Part shown: piece after piece, positions 1 to 7,480 of the stretch | Layout of the letters: every line of letters starts with the position of its first letter | Position numbering within the stretch: position 1 is the first letter of the stretch | From: Clostridia bacterium | GTDB taxonomy: Bacteria; Bacillota; Clostridia; Christensenellales; Borkfalkiaceae | Assembly (NCBI GenBank): GCA_900767195.1 | Contig: CAAFYG010000037.1 | Span: 1 to 26,921 of the forward strand | DNA length: 26,921 nucleotides | Direction: 5' to 3' | Program-made: the position numbers and the translations under genes | Notes under the pieces: generated by a model | What the model was told of the DNA's origin: nothing | The model's database searches: none | What the model saw: the letters and a program-made list of their open reading frames with translations, nothing else

Positions 1-554
1 AAGAAATGGCGGGAGAAACGCCGCAGCCGGAAAGACTTTCTTCCAAGCGGATCAACGGTGTAAACGGCAAGGAAATTTCCGATTTTATGCGGATAGCACA
101 CGGCGCGATTTTAAAAGACTACCTTGAAAAGCGCAAGGAAACCGAAGATTTTCAGATCGCTACGATCGCAACGATTCCGCAGATACGAATGTCGCGCGCG
201 CTCGCAACGAAAAAGCCGCTGAATATTGCGGAAAATCACAAGCAGCAAAGCGATTCGGTGGGATTGATCGCCGACTGGCGCAAGCGCGGCGTGGTGCTTG
301 AAGTGCCGTTCGGCGCGCTGCATAGCGAAAGCGCGAAAAACCTGATCTGCGCCGGGCGGTGCGTGGCGGTAGCGGACGATAACACATGGGATATGGCGCG
401 GGTGATTCCGTGCTGCGCCGTAACGGGCGAAGCCGCAGGACTTGCCGCGGCAATGCTCGGCGAAAGCGAAAAAGCGGACGGCTTTGCGGAATTGAATATC
501 GAAGCCTTGCAGGCAAAACTTAAAGCGCGCGGCGTAAAACTGCACGAAGATTGA
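1..554 (+). CDS. FAD-dependent oxidoreductase, C-terminal part (5' truncated)
   Basis: The frame is open to the left edge of the window (first whole codon at base 3), so only about the last 184 residues are present and the N-terminal Rossmann FAD motif is missing. The visible part matches the C-terminal half of the FAD_oxidored (PF12831-type) family: a PQIR segment, then SVGLIADWRKRG, then VPFGAL, then the cap motif ICAGRC followed by an Ala/Gly-rich GEAAGLAAAM helix that closes over the flavin. Family members oxidise varied, often unknown, substrates in the cytoplasm, so the reaction cannot be named. The gene ends 15 bases before a strong terminator, so it is the last gene of its transcript. 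The family is fairly secure; the substrate is open. Confidence 0.8.
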   Translation, partial: EMAGETPQPERLSSKRINGVNGKEISDFMRIAHGAILKDYLEKRKETEDFQIATIATIPQIRMSRALATKKPLNIAENHKQQSDSVGLIADWRKRGVVLEVPFGALHSESAKNLICAGRCVAVADDNTWDMARVIPCCAVTGEAAGLAAAMLGESEKADGFAELNIEALQAKLKARGVKLHED

Positions 555-569
555 ATTATGTAGCCAAAT

Positions 570-608
570 CGCCCTTGCGACTCTTTTCGTCGCAAGGGCG
601 TTCTTTTT
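570..608 (+). terminator. Rho-independent terminator of the FAD oxidoreductase gene
   Basis: A perfect 12-bp stem (CGCCCTTGCGAC with GTCGCAAGGGCG, arms 570-581 and 589-600) with a 7-nt loop is followed directly by TTCTTTTT. Confidence 0.92.
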
Positions 609-632
609 CGATAAAATTGCTCGCCACTTCGC

Positions 633-680
633 GGCTTCCCCTTGCCTTGCTTTTGCTGTTGCAAAACTCGGCAAAAATGG
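633..680. repeat. Intergenic repeat, diverged copy A
   Basis: It begins GGCTTCCCCTTGCCT (633-647) and ends CGGCAAAAATGG (669-680). Both blocks recur identically at 779-793 and 823-834, with diverged sequence between. The rest of the 555-1069 spacer holds a GC hairpin near 708-721 (CGGGC ATC GCCCG, then TTTTAT), repeat copy B, the structured element at 846-910 and an inverted repeat at 1009-1061. No gene is seen in the spacer. Confidence 0.6.
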
Positions 681-777
681 TCAGCCACTACGCGCCTTCC
701 CCCCGGGGGCGGGCATCGCCCGTTTTATAGCGGATTGTTGCAACCTGTTTGAAATCAAGATCTATGCCTTATTTCAT

Positions 778-841
778 AGGCTTCCCCTTGCCTGCTGAAA
801 ATTTTGCCCGCAAAATTTTCTTCGGCAAAAATGGGAAGCCT
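778..841. repeat. Intergenic repeat copy B, long inverted repeat
   Basis: The outer arms AGGCTTCCC (778-786) and GGGAAGCCT (833-841) are perfectly complementary. Inside lies a second perfect hairpin, GAAAATTTTG-CCCG-CAAAATTTTC. It shares its left and right blocks with copy A at 633-680. Its AGGCTTCCCC arm also matches the start of the element at 846-910. Confidence 0.6.
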
Positions 842-845
842 TTCC

Positions 846-910
846 TTATGTCAAGGCTTCCCCTCGGGGGGAAGCTCTGCCGCGAAGCGGCGGTGATGAG
901 GGGCAGTTCC
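846..910 (+). repeat. Structured intergenic repeat element, copy 1
   Basis: This two-hairpin element reads AAGGCTTCCCCT...GGGGGGAAGC, then a small stem GCCGC-GAA-GCGGC, then TGATGAGGGGCAGTT. A second copy lies in the opposite orientation at 16020-16080, with the small stem changed to GTCAAC-GAA-GTTGAC. Similar short palindromic repeats are common between genes in Clostridia. It may act as a terminator, or be a non-autonomous MITE/REP-like element. Confidence 0.65.
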
Positions 911-928
911 ACTTACACAAAATAATTT

Positions 929-1030
929 TCAATCAAGTGAGCAGTTCCATTTTCGCATTGTCAAAGGTTTCAATTTAATATAAGCCTTATCAAATCCAAA
1001 ATACCGAACGCGCTTCAAAAGCAACCCGCA
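929..1030 (-). other. Possible coding remnant sharing a sequence block with the lipoprotein at 11537-12139
   Basis: One minus frame reads through VRYFGFDKAYIKLKPLTMRK and stops at 929-931. Bases 987-1010 match 11547-11570 at 22 of 24 positions, and the latter encode the FGFD-containing C terminus of a lipoprotein. There is no start codon or ribosome binding site, so this is a gene relic or part of a dispersed repeat rather than a gene. Confidence 0.35.
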
Positions 1031-1061
1031 CGACAAAGTAATGCGAAGCTTTTCAAGCGCG
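1009..1061. repeat. Inverted repeat downstream of the COG2509 gene
   Basis: The arms at 1009-1022 (CGCGCTTCAAAAGC) and 1048-1061 (GCTTTTCAAGCGCG) pair with one mismatch across a 25-nt loop. It lies just beyond the stop of the minus-strand flavoprotein gene. It could stabilise or end that transcript, but it has no clear T-run. Confidence 0.5.
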
Positions 1062-1069
1062 CCCGTACC

Positions 1070-2464
1070 TTACACCAATTTTCGGCCCATCAATACGCCC
1101 ATCACCGAAGCCATCATCAGTCCCCTTGTCCAGCCGCTCGAATCGCCGAGGCAATGCAAGCCGCGAATGTTCGTATTGAAATCCGTATCCATCTTGATGC
1201 GGTTGCTGTAAAATTTCAGTTCCGGCGAATACAGAAGCGTTTCCGCCGAAGCAAACCCGGGCAGCACGTAGTCTACCGACTGCATAAAGTTGATGATATT
1301 GATCATCGTGCGGTACGGCATCGCGGCGGTAATATCTCCCGCCACCGCGTCCTTCAGCGTGGGGCGCACGTTCGCGCGCGAAAGCTCTTTATCCCACGTG
1401 CGCTTGCCGTCTAAAATGTCGCCGAAACGCTGCACGAGAATATGCCCCGCGCCAAGCATGTTCGTCAGCTCGCCGATCTTCTGCGCGTATGCGATCGGCT
1501 GATTAAACGGATACGAGAAATTATGCGAACACAAAATCGAAACGTTCGTATTCTCCGTTTTTAAATCTTTGTAGGAATGTCCGTTCACCACGGCAAGATT
1601 ATTATCATAGTTCTCCTGCGATACAAATCCGCCCGGATTCTGGCAGAACGTGCGCACCTTGTTTTTAAACGGTTTCGGGTAGCCGATCAGCTTCGATTCG
1701 TACAGCACCTTATTCACCGTTTCCATCACTTCGTTTCTCACTTCCACGCGCACGCCGATATCCACGGTGGAAGGCACATGCTCCACACCGTAAATCTCGC
1801 AGATTTTTTCCAGCCATTCCGCGCCGCGTCTGCCCGTTGCAACCACCACGTCGTCCGCAAATACTTCCTGCGCGTCCGTGCCGTTCCATTTCTCGATCTC
1901 TACGCCCCTGCACACGCCATCGCCCATAATCAGCGTGTTGCACTGATATTCAAACAAGATCTCTACGCCGTGTTCCAGCAGATACCTCTCGATCGAAAGA
2001 TAAATATTCTGCGCCTTTTCCGTACCCATGTGCCTGATCGGGCAATCCACAAGTTTCAAACCCGCCTGAATGGTGCGAAGCCGTATCTCTTTCACCTCTT
2101 CCGATACGTTCAATCCCTCGATGTGTTCGTCCGCGCCGAATTCAAGATAAATCTTATCGGCGTAATCAATGGTTTCCTGAGCGAGTTCCTCGCCGATTAA
2201 AAGCGGCAGATCGCCGCCCACTTCCGCCGAAAGCGAAAGCTTGCCGTCCGAAAACGCGCCCGCTCCCGAAAACCCCGTGGTGATATGGCAGAACGGCTTG
2301 CAATTCATGCACTTGCCCGTCACGTTCTTCGGGCATCTTCTGTTTTCCACCGATTTTCCTTTTTCCACGATGAGTATGCTCTTCTTGCTGCCTTTTCTCA
2401 GCATTTCCAAAGCGGTGAAAATTCCCGCCGGCCCCGCGCCGATAATCACTACGTCTTTCTTCAT
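1070..2464 (-). CDS. NAD(P)/FAD-dependent dehydrogenase, COG2509 family
   Basis: This 464-residue flavoprotein has an N-terminal dinucleotide-binding motif (IGAGPAGIFTA, residues 8-18), an ExG-type VEKGKSVENRRCP segment, and a Cys cluster at C44, C52, C55 and C59. The motif FSGAGAFSDGKLSLS (65-79) is typical of COG2509 proteins. A second FAD motif (VVVATGRRGAEWL) lies mid-protein, and the C-terminal GDSSGWTRGLMMASVMG closes the flavin site. Family members are soluble oxidoreductases of unsettled substrate. The Cys spacing resembles an Fe-S or structural metal site, which is inference. The ATG at 2464 has GGAGG 13 nt upstream and a perfect sigma-A promoter about 110 nt upstream, so the gene is probably monocistronic. 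Confidence 0.88.
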   Translation of the reverse strand: MKKDVVIIGAGPAGIFTALEMLRKGSKKSILIVEKGKSVENRRCPKNVTGKCMNCKPFCHITTGFSGAGAFSDGKLSLSAEVGGDLPLLIGEELAQETIDYADKIYLEFGADEHIEGLNVSEEVKEIRLRTIQAGLKLVDCPIRHMGTEKAQNIYLSIERYLLEHGVEILFEYQCNTLIMGDGVCRGVEIEKWNGTDAQEVFADDVVVATGRRGAEWLEKICEIYGVEHVPSTVDIGVRVEVRNEVMETVNKVLYESKLIGYPKPFKNKVRTFCQNPGGFVSQENYDNNLAVVNGHSYKDLKTENTNVSILCSHNFSYPFNQPIAYAQKIGELTNMLGAGHILVQRFGDILDGKRTWDKELSRANVRPTLKDAVAGDITAAMPYRTMINIINFMQSVDYVLPGFASAETLLYSPELKFYSNRIKMDTDFNTNIRGLHCLGDSSGWTRGLMMASVMGVLMGRKLV

Positions 2465-2572
2465 GGTTTTGTTCTCGCCTCCGCAATATTTTAGTCTTTC
2501 GCCCGCGCCGTTCGCGCCGCGCCGTTTCCGGGGTTTCCGATCGATTTACAATACAAAAGCCCCGACTTTCGC

Positions 2573-2601
2573 ATTATATCACGCTTTTCGAGGCTTGTCA
2601 A
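2573..2601 (-). promoter_or_regulatory. Sigma-A promoter of the COG2509 gene
   Basis: On the minus strand, TTGACA (2596-2601), a 17-nt spacer and TATAAT (2573-2578) form a perfect consensus promoter. The predicted leader is about 100 nt long and GC-rich. No known riboswitch was recognised in it. Confidence 0.85.
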
Positions 2602-2639
2602 GGGTTATTCGCCCGTTTTGATTTTTTTCGCAAGAAATT

Positions 2640-3329
2640 TTACTGCGCCGCGCTTGCAACGGCGTTTTCCGTCGCGGAAGCGAACGCCGCGGAAGATTCT
2701 TCGGTTGCGGAATTTTCTTCCGTCAAAGCGGAATTTTTCGCAGCCTCGCGCGCCGCGCGCCGTTCGTTGTTTTTATAAAGCACTTCCAGTTTATACGAGT
2801 TATACCGCAAAATACAATACGACGGCAGATTGCAAAACGCGTTTACGATCGCCACGGGCAACGAAAGAGTGAAAAGCAGCGCGCGCGGCGTTAAGAGCAG
2901 CACCAAAAACCCCGCGAACACCGAAATAAAATGAATCACTTCGCCGTAGCACAATTCGGTGAAATATTTTTCGAGATACGCGTTATCCTGCGGGCGCGCG
3001 ATTTCATTCTTCGAAAAGCCCGTAAACTTGCCCCATTCGGGAATTTTATCCTTCCATTTACGAATTTTAATCAGCTCGTAAAACTTTTTTTCGCCCGCTC
3101 GCACCCTGAAAATCGCCTTTTTGTGATTAAACCACTTTGCAGGCAGCGCGCGACGGATAAAAAGCGCGATCGCCGCGTCGATCGCAAGCGCAAGCACGGC
3201 GGCGTAAAAAGTGCAGATCACGCCCTCTCCGAGCGACACTCCGATCACGCCGAACACCCCCTCGGAAAGCGTGGCGTTCAAAATAGCAAGCAGCGTAACC
3301 GCCACCGATATCACCCACACAAAGAGCAT
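2640..3329 (-). CDS. CrtO-like acyltransferase (glycosyl-4,4'-diaponeurosporenoate acyltransferase family)
   Basis: This 229-residue membrane protein has hydrophobic segments near 1-18, 24-58 and 128-175. It carries the PF18927 hallmarks: LPAKWFN (62-68), FYELIKIRKWKDKIPE (83-98) and a membrane-embedded E130-H133 pair. The founding member acylates a glycosylated carotenoid in staphylococci. No carotenoid genes are seen here, and many Firmicutes without carotenoids carry such genes, so the acceptor is more likely another glycolipid (inference). The last 35 residues are a low-complexity Ala/Ser/Glu tail. The start overlaps the end of the upstream PlsC-like gene by 19 bases, which implies translational coupling and a shared role in envelope lipid assembly. 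Confidence 0.75.
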   Translation of the reverse strand: MLFVWVISVAVTLLAILNATLSEGVFGVIGVSLGEGVICTFYAAVLALAIDAAIALFIRRALPAKWFNHKKAIFRVRAGEKKFYELIKIRKWKDKIPEWGKFTGFSKNEIARPQDNAYLEKYFTELCYGEVIHFISVFAGFLVLLLTPRALLFTLSLPVAIVNAFCNLPSYCILRYNSYKLEVLYKNNERRAAREAAKNSALTEENSATEESSAAFASATENAVASAAQ

Positions 3330-4225
3330 TTGTTTTCGCCTCCTTCTTCCGTTTTTTCTTCTGCCTTTTCTTCCGGATTTTCCGCTTCGGAATATGCAAG
3401 CGGCACGCCGTACACTTCTTCGTACTTCGCCTTATACAAAGCGAACGTATCCTGCCGCATTTTTTCCGCCGCCTGCTTTTCGTTCAGACTCGCGTCGGCG
3501 TATACGGGCGGCATGATATGCAGCGTGTAGTGTTGCAGCGGATAATTATGCTCGTCGAGTTTCGTTTCGTCGTCTTTCATCGTCACGAACGCGGGCAGCA
3601 CGGGAACGCCCGCGCGCACCGCGATTTTAAACGCGCCGATTTTAAAAGGACGCGGCTTTCTGTAATTCCACCACATGCCCTGCTCGGGGTAAATCAGCAC
3701 CGCCTCGCCGCGTTTTAAAAGCGTATCGGCAGCGGACATGAAATTCATCATCGTGCGGCGATTCGAAGAAAGCGGCAACGTATTGCAGTTTCTGAAAAGA
3801 AACCCGAAAAGCCCCGGAAACCCGGTATAATTTCCCTCCCGGATCACTTTATACAGCCGCTTTTTTTTCAGACTTTTTTGTATGCAATGATACAAAATGT
3901 AGTTATCGGGAATGCCGAAATGGTTACACGAAATCACCGCGCCCGTCTTTTTCAGCACGGCGAGATTTTCTTCGCCTTCCATGCCGTCGATCACCACCGC
4001 GCCGTCTTTGATCATCTTCTCGAAAAACTTTCTGCCCATCTTGTTTGCGATCGCAGTTTTGATTTTGCTTGAAAGTTTTTTGCCGAGATAGTCCACGTCT
4101 TCGGGGCGCAGCTCGGGCGCAGGCGGATCGTTTTCCACGTCTTTATCAAACCATCCTTTACGCTCGTACTCGCCGATTTTTTTCAGCACCTCTTTTCTGT
4201 CTTCGGATACTATCGAAAGATCCAT
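3311..4225 (-). CDS. PlsC-like lysophospholipid/1-acylglycerol-phosphate acyltransferase
   Basis: This 304-residue protein is likely to transfer an acyl chain to a glycerophospholipid or glycolipid at the membrane face. It has the acyltransferase motif I NHFGIPDN (101-108, catalytic H102 and D107), block II around the LSSNRR segment (152-157) and motif III as YPEQGMWW (179-186), where the classic EGTRS becomes EQGMW; this occurs in a Firmicute subgroup of the family. VPVLPAF (207-213) matches motif IV. The long N-terminal region (1-90) is charged. The last 30 residues are Glu/Lys-rich and end in CSLCG. AGAGGGTG sits just upstream of the ATG. It overlaps the CrtO-like gene and follows the GT8 gene. 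Confidence 0.85.
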   Translation of the reverse strand: MDLSIVSEDRKEVLKKIGEYERKGWFDKDVENDPPAPELRPEDVDYLGKKLSSKIKTAIANKMGRKFFEKMIKDGAVVIDGMEGEENLAVLKKTGAVISCNHFGIPDNYILYHCIQKSLKKKRLYKVIREGNYTGFPGLFGFLFRNCNTLPLSSNRRTMMNFMSAADTLLKRGEAVLIYPEQGMWWNYRKPRPFKIGAFKIAVRAGVPVLPAFVTMKDDETKLDEHNYPLQHYTLHIMPPVYADASLNEKQAAEKMRQDTFALYKAKYEEVYGVPLAYSEAENPEEKAEEKTEEGGENKCSLCG

Positions 4226-4256
4226 TTTTTCACCCTCTTTTTCAATGTTTTTCTTC

Positions 4257-4340
4257 GATTTTCAGCCGTTTTTCTTCGTTTTTCAGCCGTTTTTCTGCGA
4301 ATTTTAACTGATTTTCTATGGATTTTATGCCGTTTTTCAG
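4257..4340. repeat. Degenerate 20-bp tandem repeat between GT8 and PlsC genes
   Basis: About four units of 20-21 bp with the core TTTTCAGCCGTTTTTCTTCG fill the short gap between the two genes. The two leftmost units are nearly identical and the later ones decay. On the transcribed (minus) strand this is an A-rich leader ahead of the acyltransferase ribosome binding site. Confidence 0.6.
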
Positions 4341-4346
4341 CGTTTT

Positions 4347-5297
4347 TTATGCTTCTTTTCCGTATTTTTTATAGTAATTTTCTTCGCTTGCGATCTCTTT
4401 TTCGCACAATGCGAGAAGCCCCGCTTCGCACGCGGCGTCGTTTTTCTTATCTTCTTCGCTGTAATCGCGCAGGAAACCTTTTAAAAGTTCGTAAAATTCC
4501 GTTTTTTCCGCGCTCGCCCAGAAATATTCACGATAAAGAATATCATCGTAATGCCACGGCTTCATCGTAAGATTGTAGTGAATGATTTTCGGATCTTTCA
4601 GCCGTTGCGTCTCTCCGCCAATGGGCATCGCATTCCATTCGTCCGCAAGAAATTTCACTCTGCCGCGGCAAAGCACGTTCAGATAATCCTGATCCTGCGC
4701 CACCGCGAATTTATATTTCTTTAAAAGCGCGGAAAATTTGCCGTAAAAATCTTCGTTTCTGAGCGCTTTCAGATTGAGAAGCAGCACCCCCGCGTTGAAA
4801 TATCTTTCCGCCTCGATGCCCAGCACGTGCTTCGTGTATTCCTTGAATACAGGCACAGCGCCCACCGCGCCGTCGGGTACGCCCGCCACATAATTATCGC
4901 CGAGATCGATATCGAAATAATCGGCAAGATCGCAGCGCACCGCGATGTCGCTGTCCAGATAAATCGCTTTATCGTACTCGGGAAACATCATCGCGATAAA
5001 AATACGGTAGTACGTGGCGCAAGAATAGTAATCGCGCAGCTGCAATTCCTCGGAAAGCACCGCCAGACGATCGGTTACGTCCACGAAATTCACTTTAAAA
5101 TTCCCGCTTCCGAATTTTTTAATTTTTTCGCTGCCGTCTTCACTCACGCCTGCGTGCAGAATATAAATTCTGTACTCGTTTTCGGCAGAAGCATGTTCTT
5201 TGATCGATTGCAGCGTCACCGCGAGAAACGGCACGTAATTATCGTCTGCCGCAAAAAACACGGGAATAATTTTTTTAGGGGCTTTTTCGTTCTTCAT
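4347..5297 (-). CDS. Glycosyltransferase family 8 (LgtC-like)
   Basis: This 316-residue retaining glycosyltransferase probably moves a hexose from a UDP-sugar onto a lipid or envelope acceptor. The N-terminal VFFAADDNYVPFLAVTLQS (13-31) binds the nucleotide, YLDSDIAV (113-120) carries the metal-binding DxD motif (D115, D117), and YFNAGVLLLNL and QDQDYLN follow. The C-terminal HYNLTMKPWHY matches the His/Lys-Pro-Trp sugar-phosphate site of GT8. There is no signal peptide or membrane segment, so it is cytoplasmic or peripheral. The ATG has GAGGTG 5 nt upstream. With the two acyltransferases downstream it forms a likely glycolipid-assembly operon; the acceptor is unknown. Confidence 0.88.
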   Translation of the reverse strand: MKNEKAPKKIIPVFFAADDNYVPFLAVTLQSIKEHASAENEYRIYILHAGVSEDGSEKIKKFGSGNFKVNFVDVTDRLAVLSEELQLRDYYSCATYYRIFIAMMFPEYDKAIYLDSDIAVRCDLADYFDIDLGDNYVAGVPDGAVGAVPVFKEYTKHVLGIEAERYFNAGVLLLNLKALRNEDFYGKFSALLKKYKFAVAQDQDYLNVLCRGRVKFLADEWNAMPIGGETQRLKDPKIIHYNLTMKPWHYDDILYREYFWASAEKTEFYELLKGFLRDYSEEDKKNDAACEAGLLALCEKEIASEENYYKKYGKEA

Positions 5298-5414
5298 TGT
5301 TTCACCTCATTATAATATTATTATCTTTGATTTTATCGGAACGGCTCGCCGCGCGCAAGATTCGCAAACTTCCGGATGGTCTGCTTTTCCGCGCCTTTGC
5401 CGCTTCCGTTATCT

Positions 5415-5443
5415 ATTTTAATACAAACACCAAAAAAAGACAA
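5415..5443 (-). promoter_or_regulatory. Probable promoter of the GT8-acyltransferase operon
   Basis: On the minus strand, TTGTCT (5438-5443), 17 nt and TAAAAT (5415-5420). The -35 box overlaps the terminator hairpin at 5432-5462. Confidence 0.5.
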
Positions 5444-5462
5444 CCTACTGATCGAGGTTGTC
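5432..5462 (-). terminator. Minus-strand intrinsic terminator
   Basis: GACAACCT (minus-strand arm from 5462) pairs with AGGTTGTC and is followed by seven T residues (A-run 5432-5438). It would stop transcripts arriving from cwlD and lies on top of the next operon's promoter. Confidence 0.75.
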
Positions 5463-5502
5463 GTTCTACTATAAAAATACATACTCTACCCACGGTAGAA
5501 TA

Positions 5503-5556
5503 GCCGAATTTTAGCAAAAATACACGTTTTTTATTCGTTTTTTGCTAATTTTCGGC
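5503..5556. repeat. Imperfect inverted repeat in the cwlD-GT8 spacer
   Basis: GCCGAATTTTAGCAAAAA and TTTTTTGCTAATTTTCGGC pair with two mismatches across a 16-nt loop. The 5298-5685 spacer otherwise holds two terminators, one promoter and a small CTACC-CAC-GGTAG hairpin at 5487-5499; no gene is seen. Confidence 0.5.
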
Positions 5557-5610
5557 ACTTTTGCTTGCTCGGCGATTTTTGCTCGCTTGGTAAAGATACG
5601 CCGGAAAAAT

Positions 5611-5640
5611 GAAAAACTCTCTTTCAAAGAGAGCTTTTTG
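5611..5640 (-). terminator. Bidirectional-looking terminator after cwlD
   Basis: CTCTCT-TTCAA-AGAGAG is flanked by an A-run on one side and a T-run on the other, so it can work on both strands. It lies about 50 bases beyond the cwlD stop. Confidence 0.7.
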
Positions 5641-5685
5641 CGCGTATCTACCGAGAATAGAGTTTGATTTTCGCCTTACGAAAAG

Positions 5686-6423
5686 CTATGCCGATTGATT
5701 TTCGCCGGCAAAGTAGGCGATCACGCCGCCGACGATGGCCCGGGCGATTTCCGTTTTAAATTCGTCCGAAGTTAAAAGCCGTTCGTCTTTTGCATTGGAA
5801 AGAAAGCCGCATTCCACGAGCGACGAAGGATATTCGCTGCATGAAAGCATAAAGAAATCTCCCGTGGCTTTATTGCGTTTGGGCGCGCCCCTGCCGCCGT
5901 AGAGTTTATTCAAAGATTCTTGCAGACATTCCGCGAGATTTGCGCCCGTTTCGCTGCCTTTTAAATAGAACGCCTGCGCGCCGCGCGAGAACGACGAAGG
6001 GTAGAAATTCTGATGGATCGACACCACGACGGCGGGACGGGCTTCTTCGATAATTTCGCGCCGCTTTTGCATATCGCGCTTTTTAAAACCTTTCGCCGCC
6101 GTGCCATACAAACCTTCGGACGTTTTGCGCGTTAAAACCGCTTCGAATCCGGCTTCGCGGAATTTTTCCGCCGTAAGATACGCGATTTCGAGATTAAGAT
6201 CGCTTTCTTTCACGCCCGTATATTTCCCCGTAACGCCGCCGTCGATGCCGCCGTGCCCCGCGTCGATCACGATTTTCGCATTCGCGGCGGCAAGCACGGA
6301 TACCGGCGCAGCCAAACCGTGCAGACAAAGATAAAACGCGGCGATTTCGAGTGCGGCAAGCGCCGCGCACATCGCCGCGTAAACGCGTTTTTTCTTCTTA
6401 TCGATATGCCTTTCCTCTTTCAT
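5686..6423 (-). CDS. cwlD: N-acetylmuramoyl-L-alanine amidase, CwlD-like
   Basis: This 245-residue Amidase_3 zinc enzyme cleaves the lactyl-peptide amide of peptidoglycan. One N-terminal membrane anchor or signal (about 13-47) follows a Lys-rich start, so the catalytic domain (50-241) is outside the membrane. The metal and catalytic residues are visible: DAGHGG (H57), KESDLNLE (E73), SIHQNF (H137) and VECGFLSN (E204). Size and single-domain layout match CwlD, which makes muramic delta-lactam in spore cortex; this suggests, but does not prove, a spore former. A general cell-separation amidase is the alternative. The start has no strong Shine-Dalgarno. It lies 30 bases after the DeoC-like gene, probably in one transcript, and is followed by two terminators. 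Confidence 0.85.
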   Translation of the reverse strand: MKEERHIDKKKKRVYAAMCAALAALEIAAFYLCLHGLAAPVSVLAAANAKIVIDAGHGGIDGGVTGKYTGVKESDLNLEIAYLTAEKFREAGFEAVLTRKTSEGLYGTAAKGFKKRDMQKRREIIEEARPAVVVSIHQNFYPSSFSRGAQAFYLKGSETGANLAECLQESLNKLYGGRGAPKRNKATGDFFMLSCSEYPSSLVECGFLSNAKDERLLTSDEFKTEIARAIVGGVIAYFAGENQSA

Positions 6424-6453
6424 AAAAATATTCTATGAATCGGCAGATGCGGT

Positions 6454-7395
6454 TTATACTTCTTCGGGCATTTTTTCGTCCGTTTTTTCGAGCGGTTTTT
6501 CAGGCGCGCTTTCCGCCGCTTTTTGTTGTGCGCTCTGCGCCTTACCCTGTTCCGCTTTTACGGATTCGGCGAAAAACGAACCGTTTGCCGCCGGCACGGC
6601 GAACGAACAATTTTCCGCTTCGGCAAGCAATTCTTTGCTGATTTTTTCAAGCGCCGCCGCGCTTAACACGATGCTTTCCGCGCCTGCCGCCACCAAAATT
6701 TTAAAATCGGCGGCATTTTCCACCCCCGCGACTTCCAGCATACAGGTATCTTTTAAAAACGTGCGCAATTCCGCCGCCCCCGCGTAAAACGGCACGGACA
6801 GATACTTCGCGCCATAGTCCGCCGCCAACGCGGCGATTTTTTTCCACACCGCTTTATCGAGCATGCGAGCGAACGCTTCGGGCAATGCCACCGTGACGGG
6901 GCGTTTTTTTGCCGCCTTGCAGATTTTTTTAATTTCCCGCTTCGTTTCGCCGAATTTGCCCGCGCTCACCGCCGACGCGCTTAACACAAGCGTGATCCTG
7001 CCCGCGCCGCCAGCAATCGCAAGCTTCGTTTCGTAGCGTTTCACCTTCCACAGTGTTTCGCCGTTTCCGCCTGCGATCGCGTCCGCCGCAACTTTTCCCG
7101 AAAGCGCGCTTTTTGCCGCGGCTAATTTATTCGGCGGCACGCGCAACGCAAGCGATTTCGCCCCGCGCGCGATTTCCGCGCACTTTGAAATTTCCGCCGC
7201 CGTAAGCTCTGCCGGGGGCGCAACCACCGTTTTTTTCAGCGCGGAAAGCACCTCTTCCACGCGTTTTTTTCGCTTGAATACACAATACTCTTCCGCTTCC
7301 CCGGGCGAAAGCACGATGCTCGCGCCCGTATTTTTCGTATCGATCGAAGATCTCGCCGAAGCCGCCGCCCCGCCGCTACAAGATAAATTTTCCAT
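6454..7395 (-). CDS. DeoC-fold (deoxyribose-phosphate aldolase-like) protein without catalytic residues
   Basis: This 313-residue protein has a central region (about 52-250) that can be followed along DeoC strand by strand: LKKT (DERA has xDHT), TAAEISKCAEIA, ALRVPPNKLAAAK, WKVKRYE, and the final VAAGAESIVLS (DERA GATRIGTS). The residues that make DERA work are all changed: the Asp of the DMVIN strand is T135, the Schiff-base Lys of VKTSTG is S200, and the second Lys of VKASGG is E221. The alignment is by eye. The N-terminal 50 residues (one Cys-rich, Ser/Ala-rich start) and the Ala/Glu/Lys-rich tail (280-313) are extra. It is unlikely to be an aldolase; a structural or sensing role is possible. 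It is co-directional with cwlD, 30 bases apart. Confidence 0.6.
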   Translation of the reverse strand: MENLSCSGGAAASARSSIDTKNTGASIVLSPGEAEEYCVFKRKKRVEEVLSALKKTVVAPPAELTAAEISKCAEIARGAKSLALRVPPNKLAAAKSALSGKVAADAIAGGNGETLWKVKRYETKLAIAGGAGRITLVLSASAVSAGKFGETKREIKKICKAAKKRPVTVALPEAFARMLDKAVWKKIAALAADYGAKYLSVPFYAGAAELRTFLKDTCMLEVAGVENAADFKILVAAGAESIVLSAAALEKISKELLAEAENCSFAVPAANGSFFAESVKAEQGKAQSAQQKAAESAPEKPLEKTDEKMPEEV

Positions 7396-7480
7396 AACGC
7401 TTTTGATTATGCGGCAAAAATCGTGCGGTTATTCCTTTATTTCCCAAATTGTGAGAAAAATTTTCCACTAAAATGGTGTT

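Noticed and set aside
1577..2200. Long plus-strand open frame inside the COG2509 gene
   Set aside because: It is the antisense of a well-supported gene, His/Arg-rich with no domain, and has no ribosome binding site.
4257..4340. CRISPR-like array
   Set aside because: The units are contiguous and degenerate with no spacers, and there are no cas genes.
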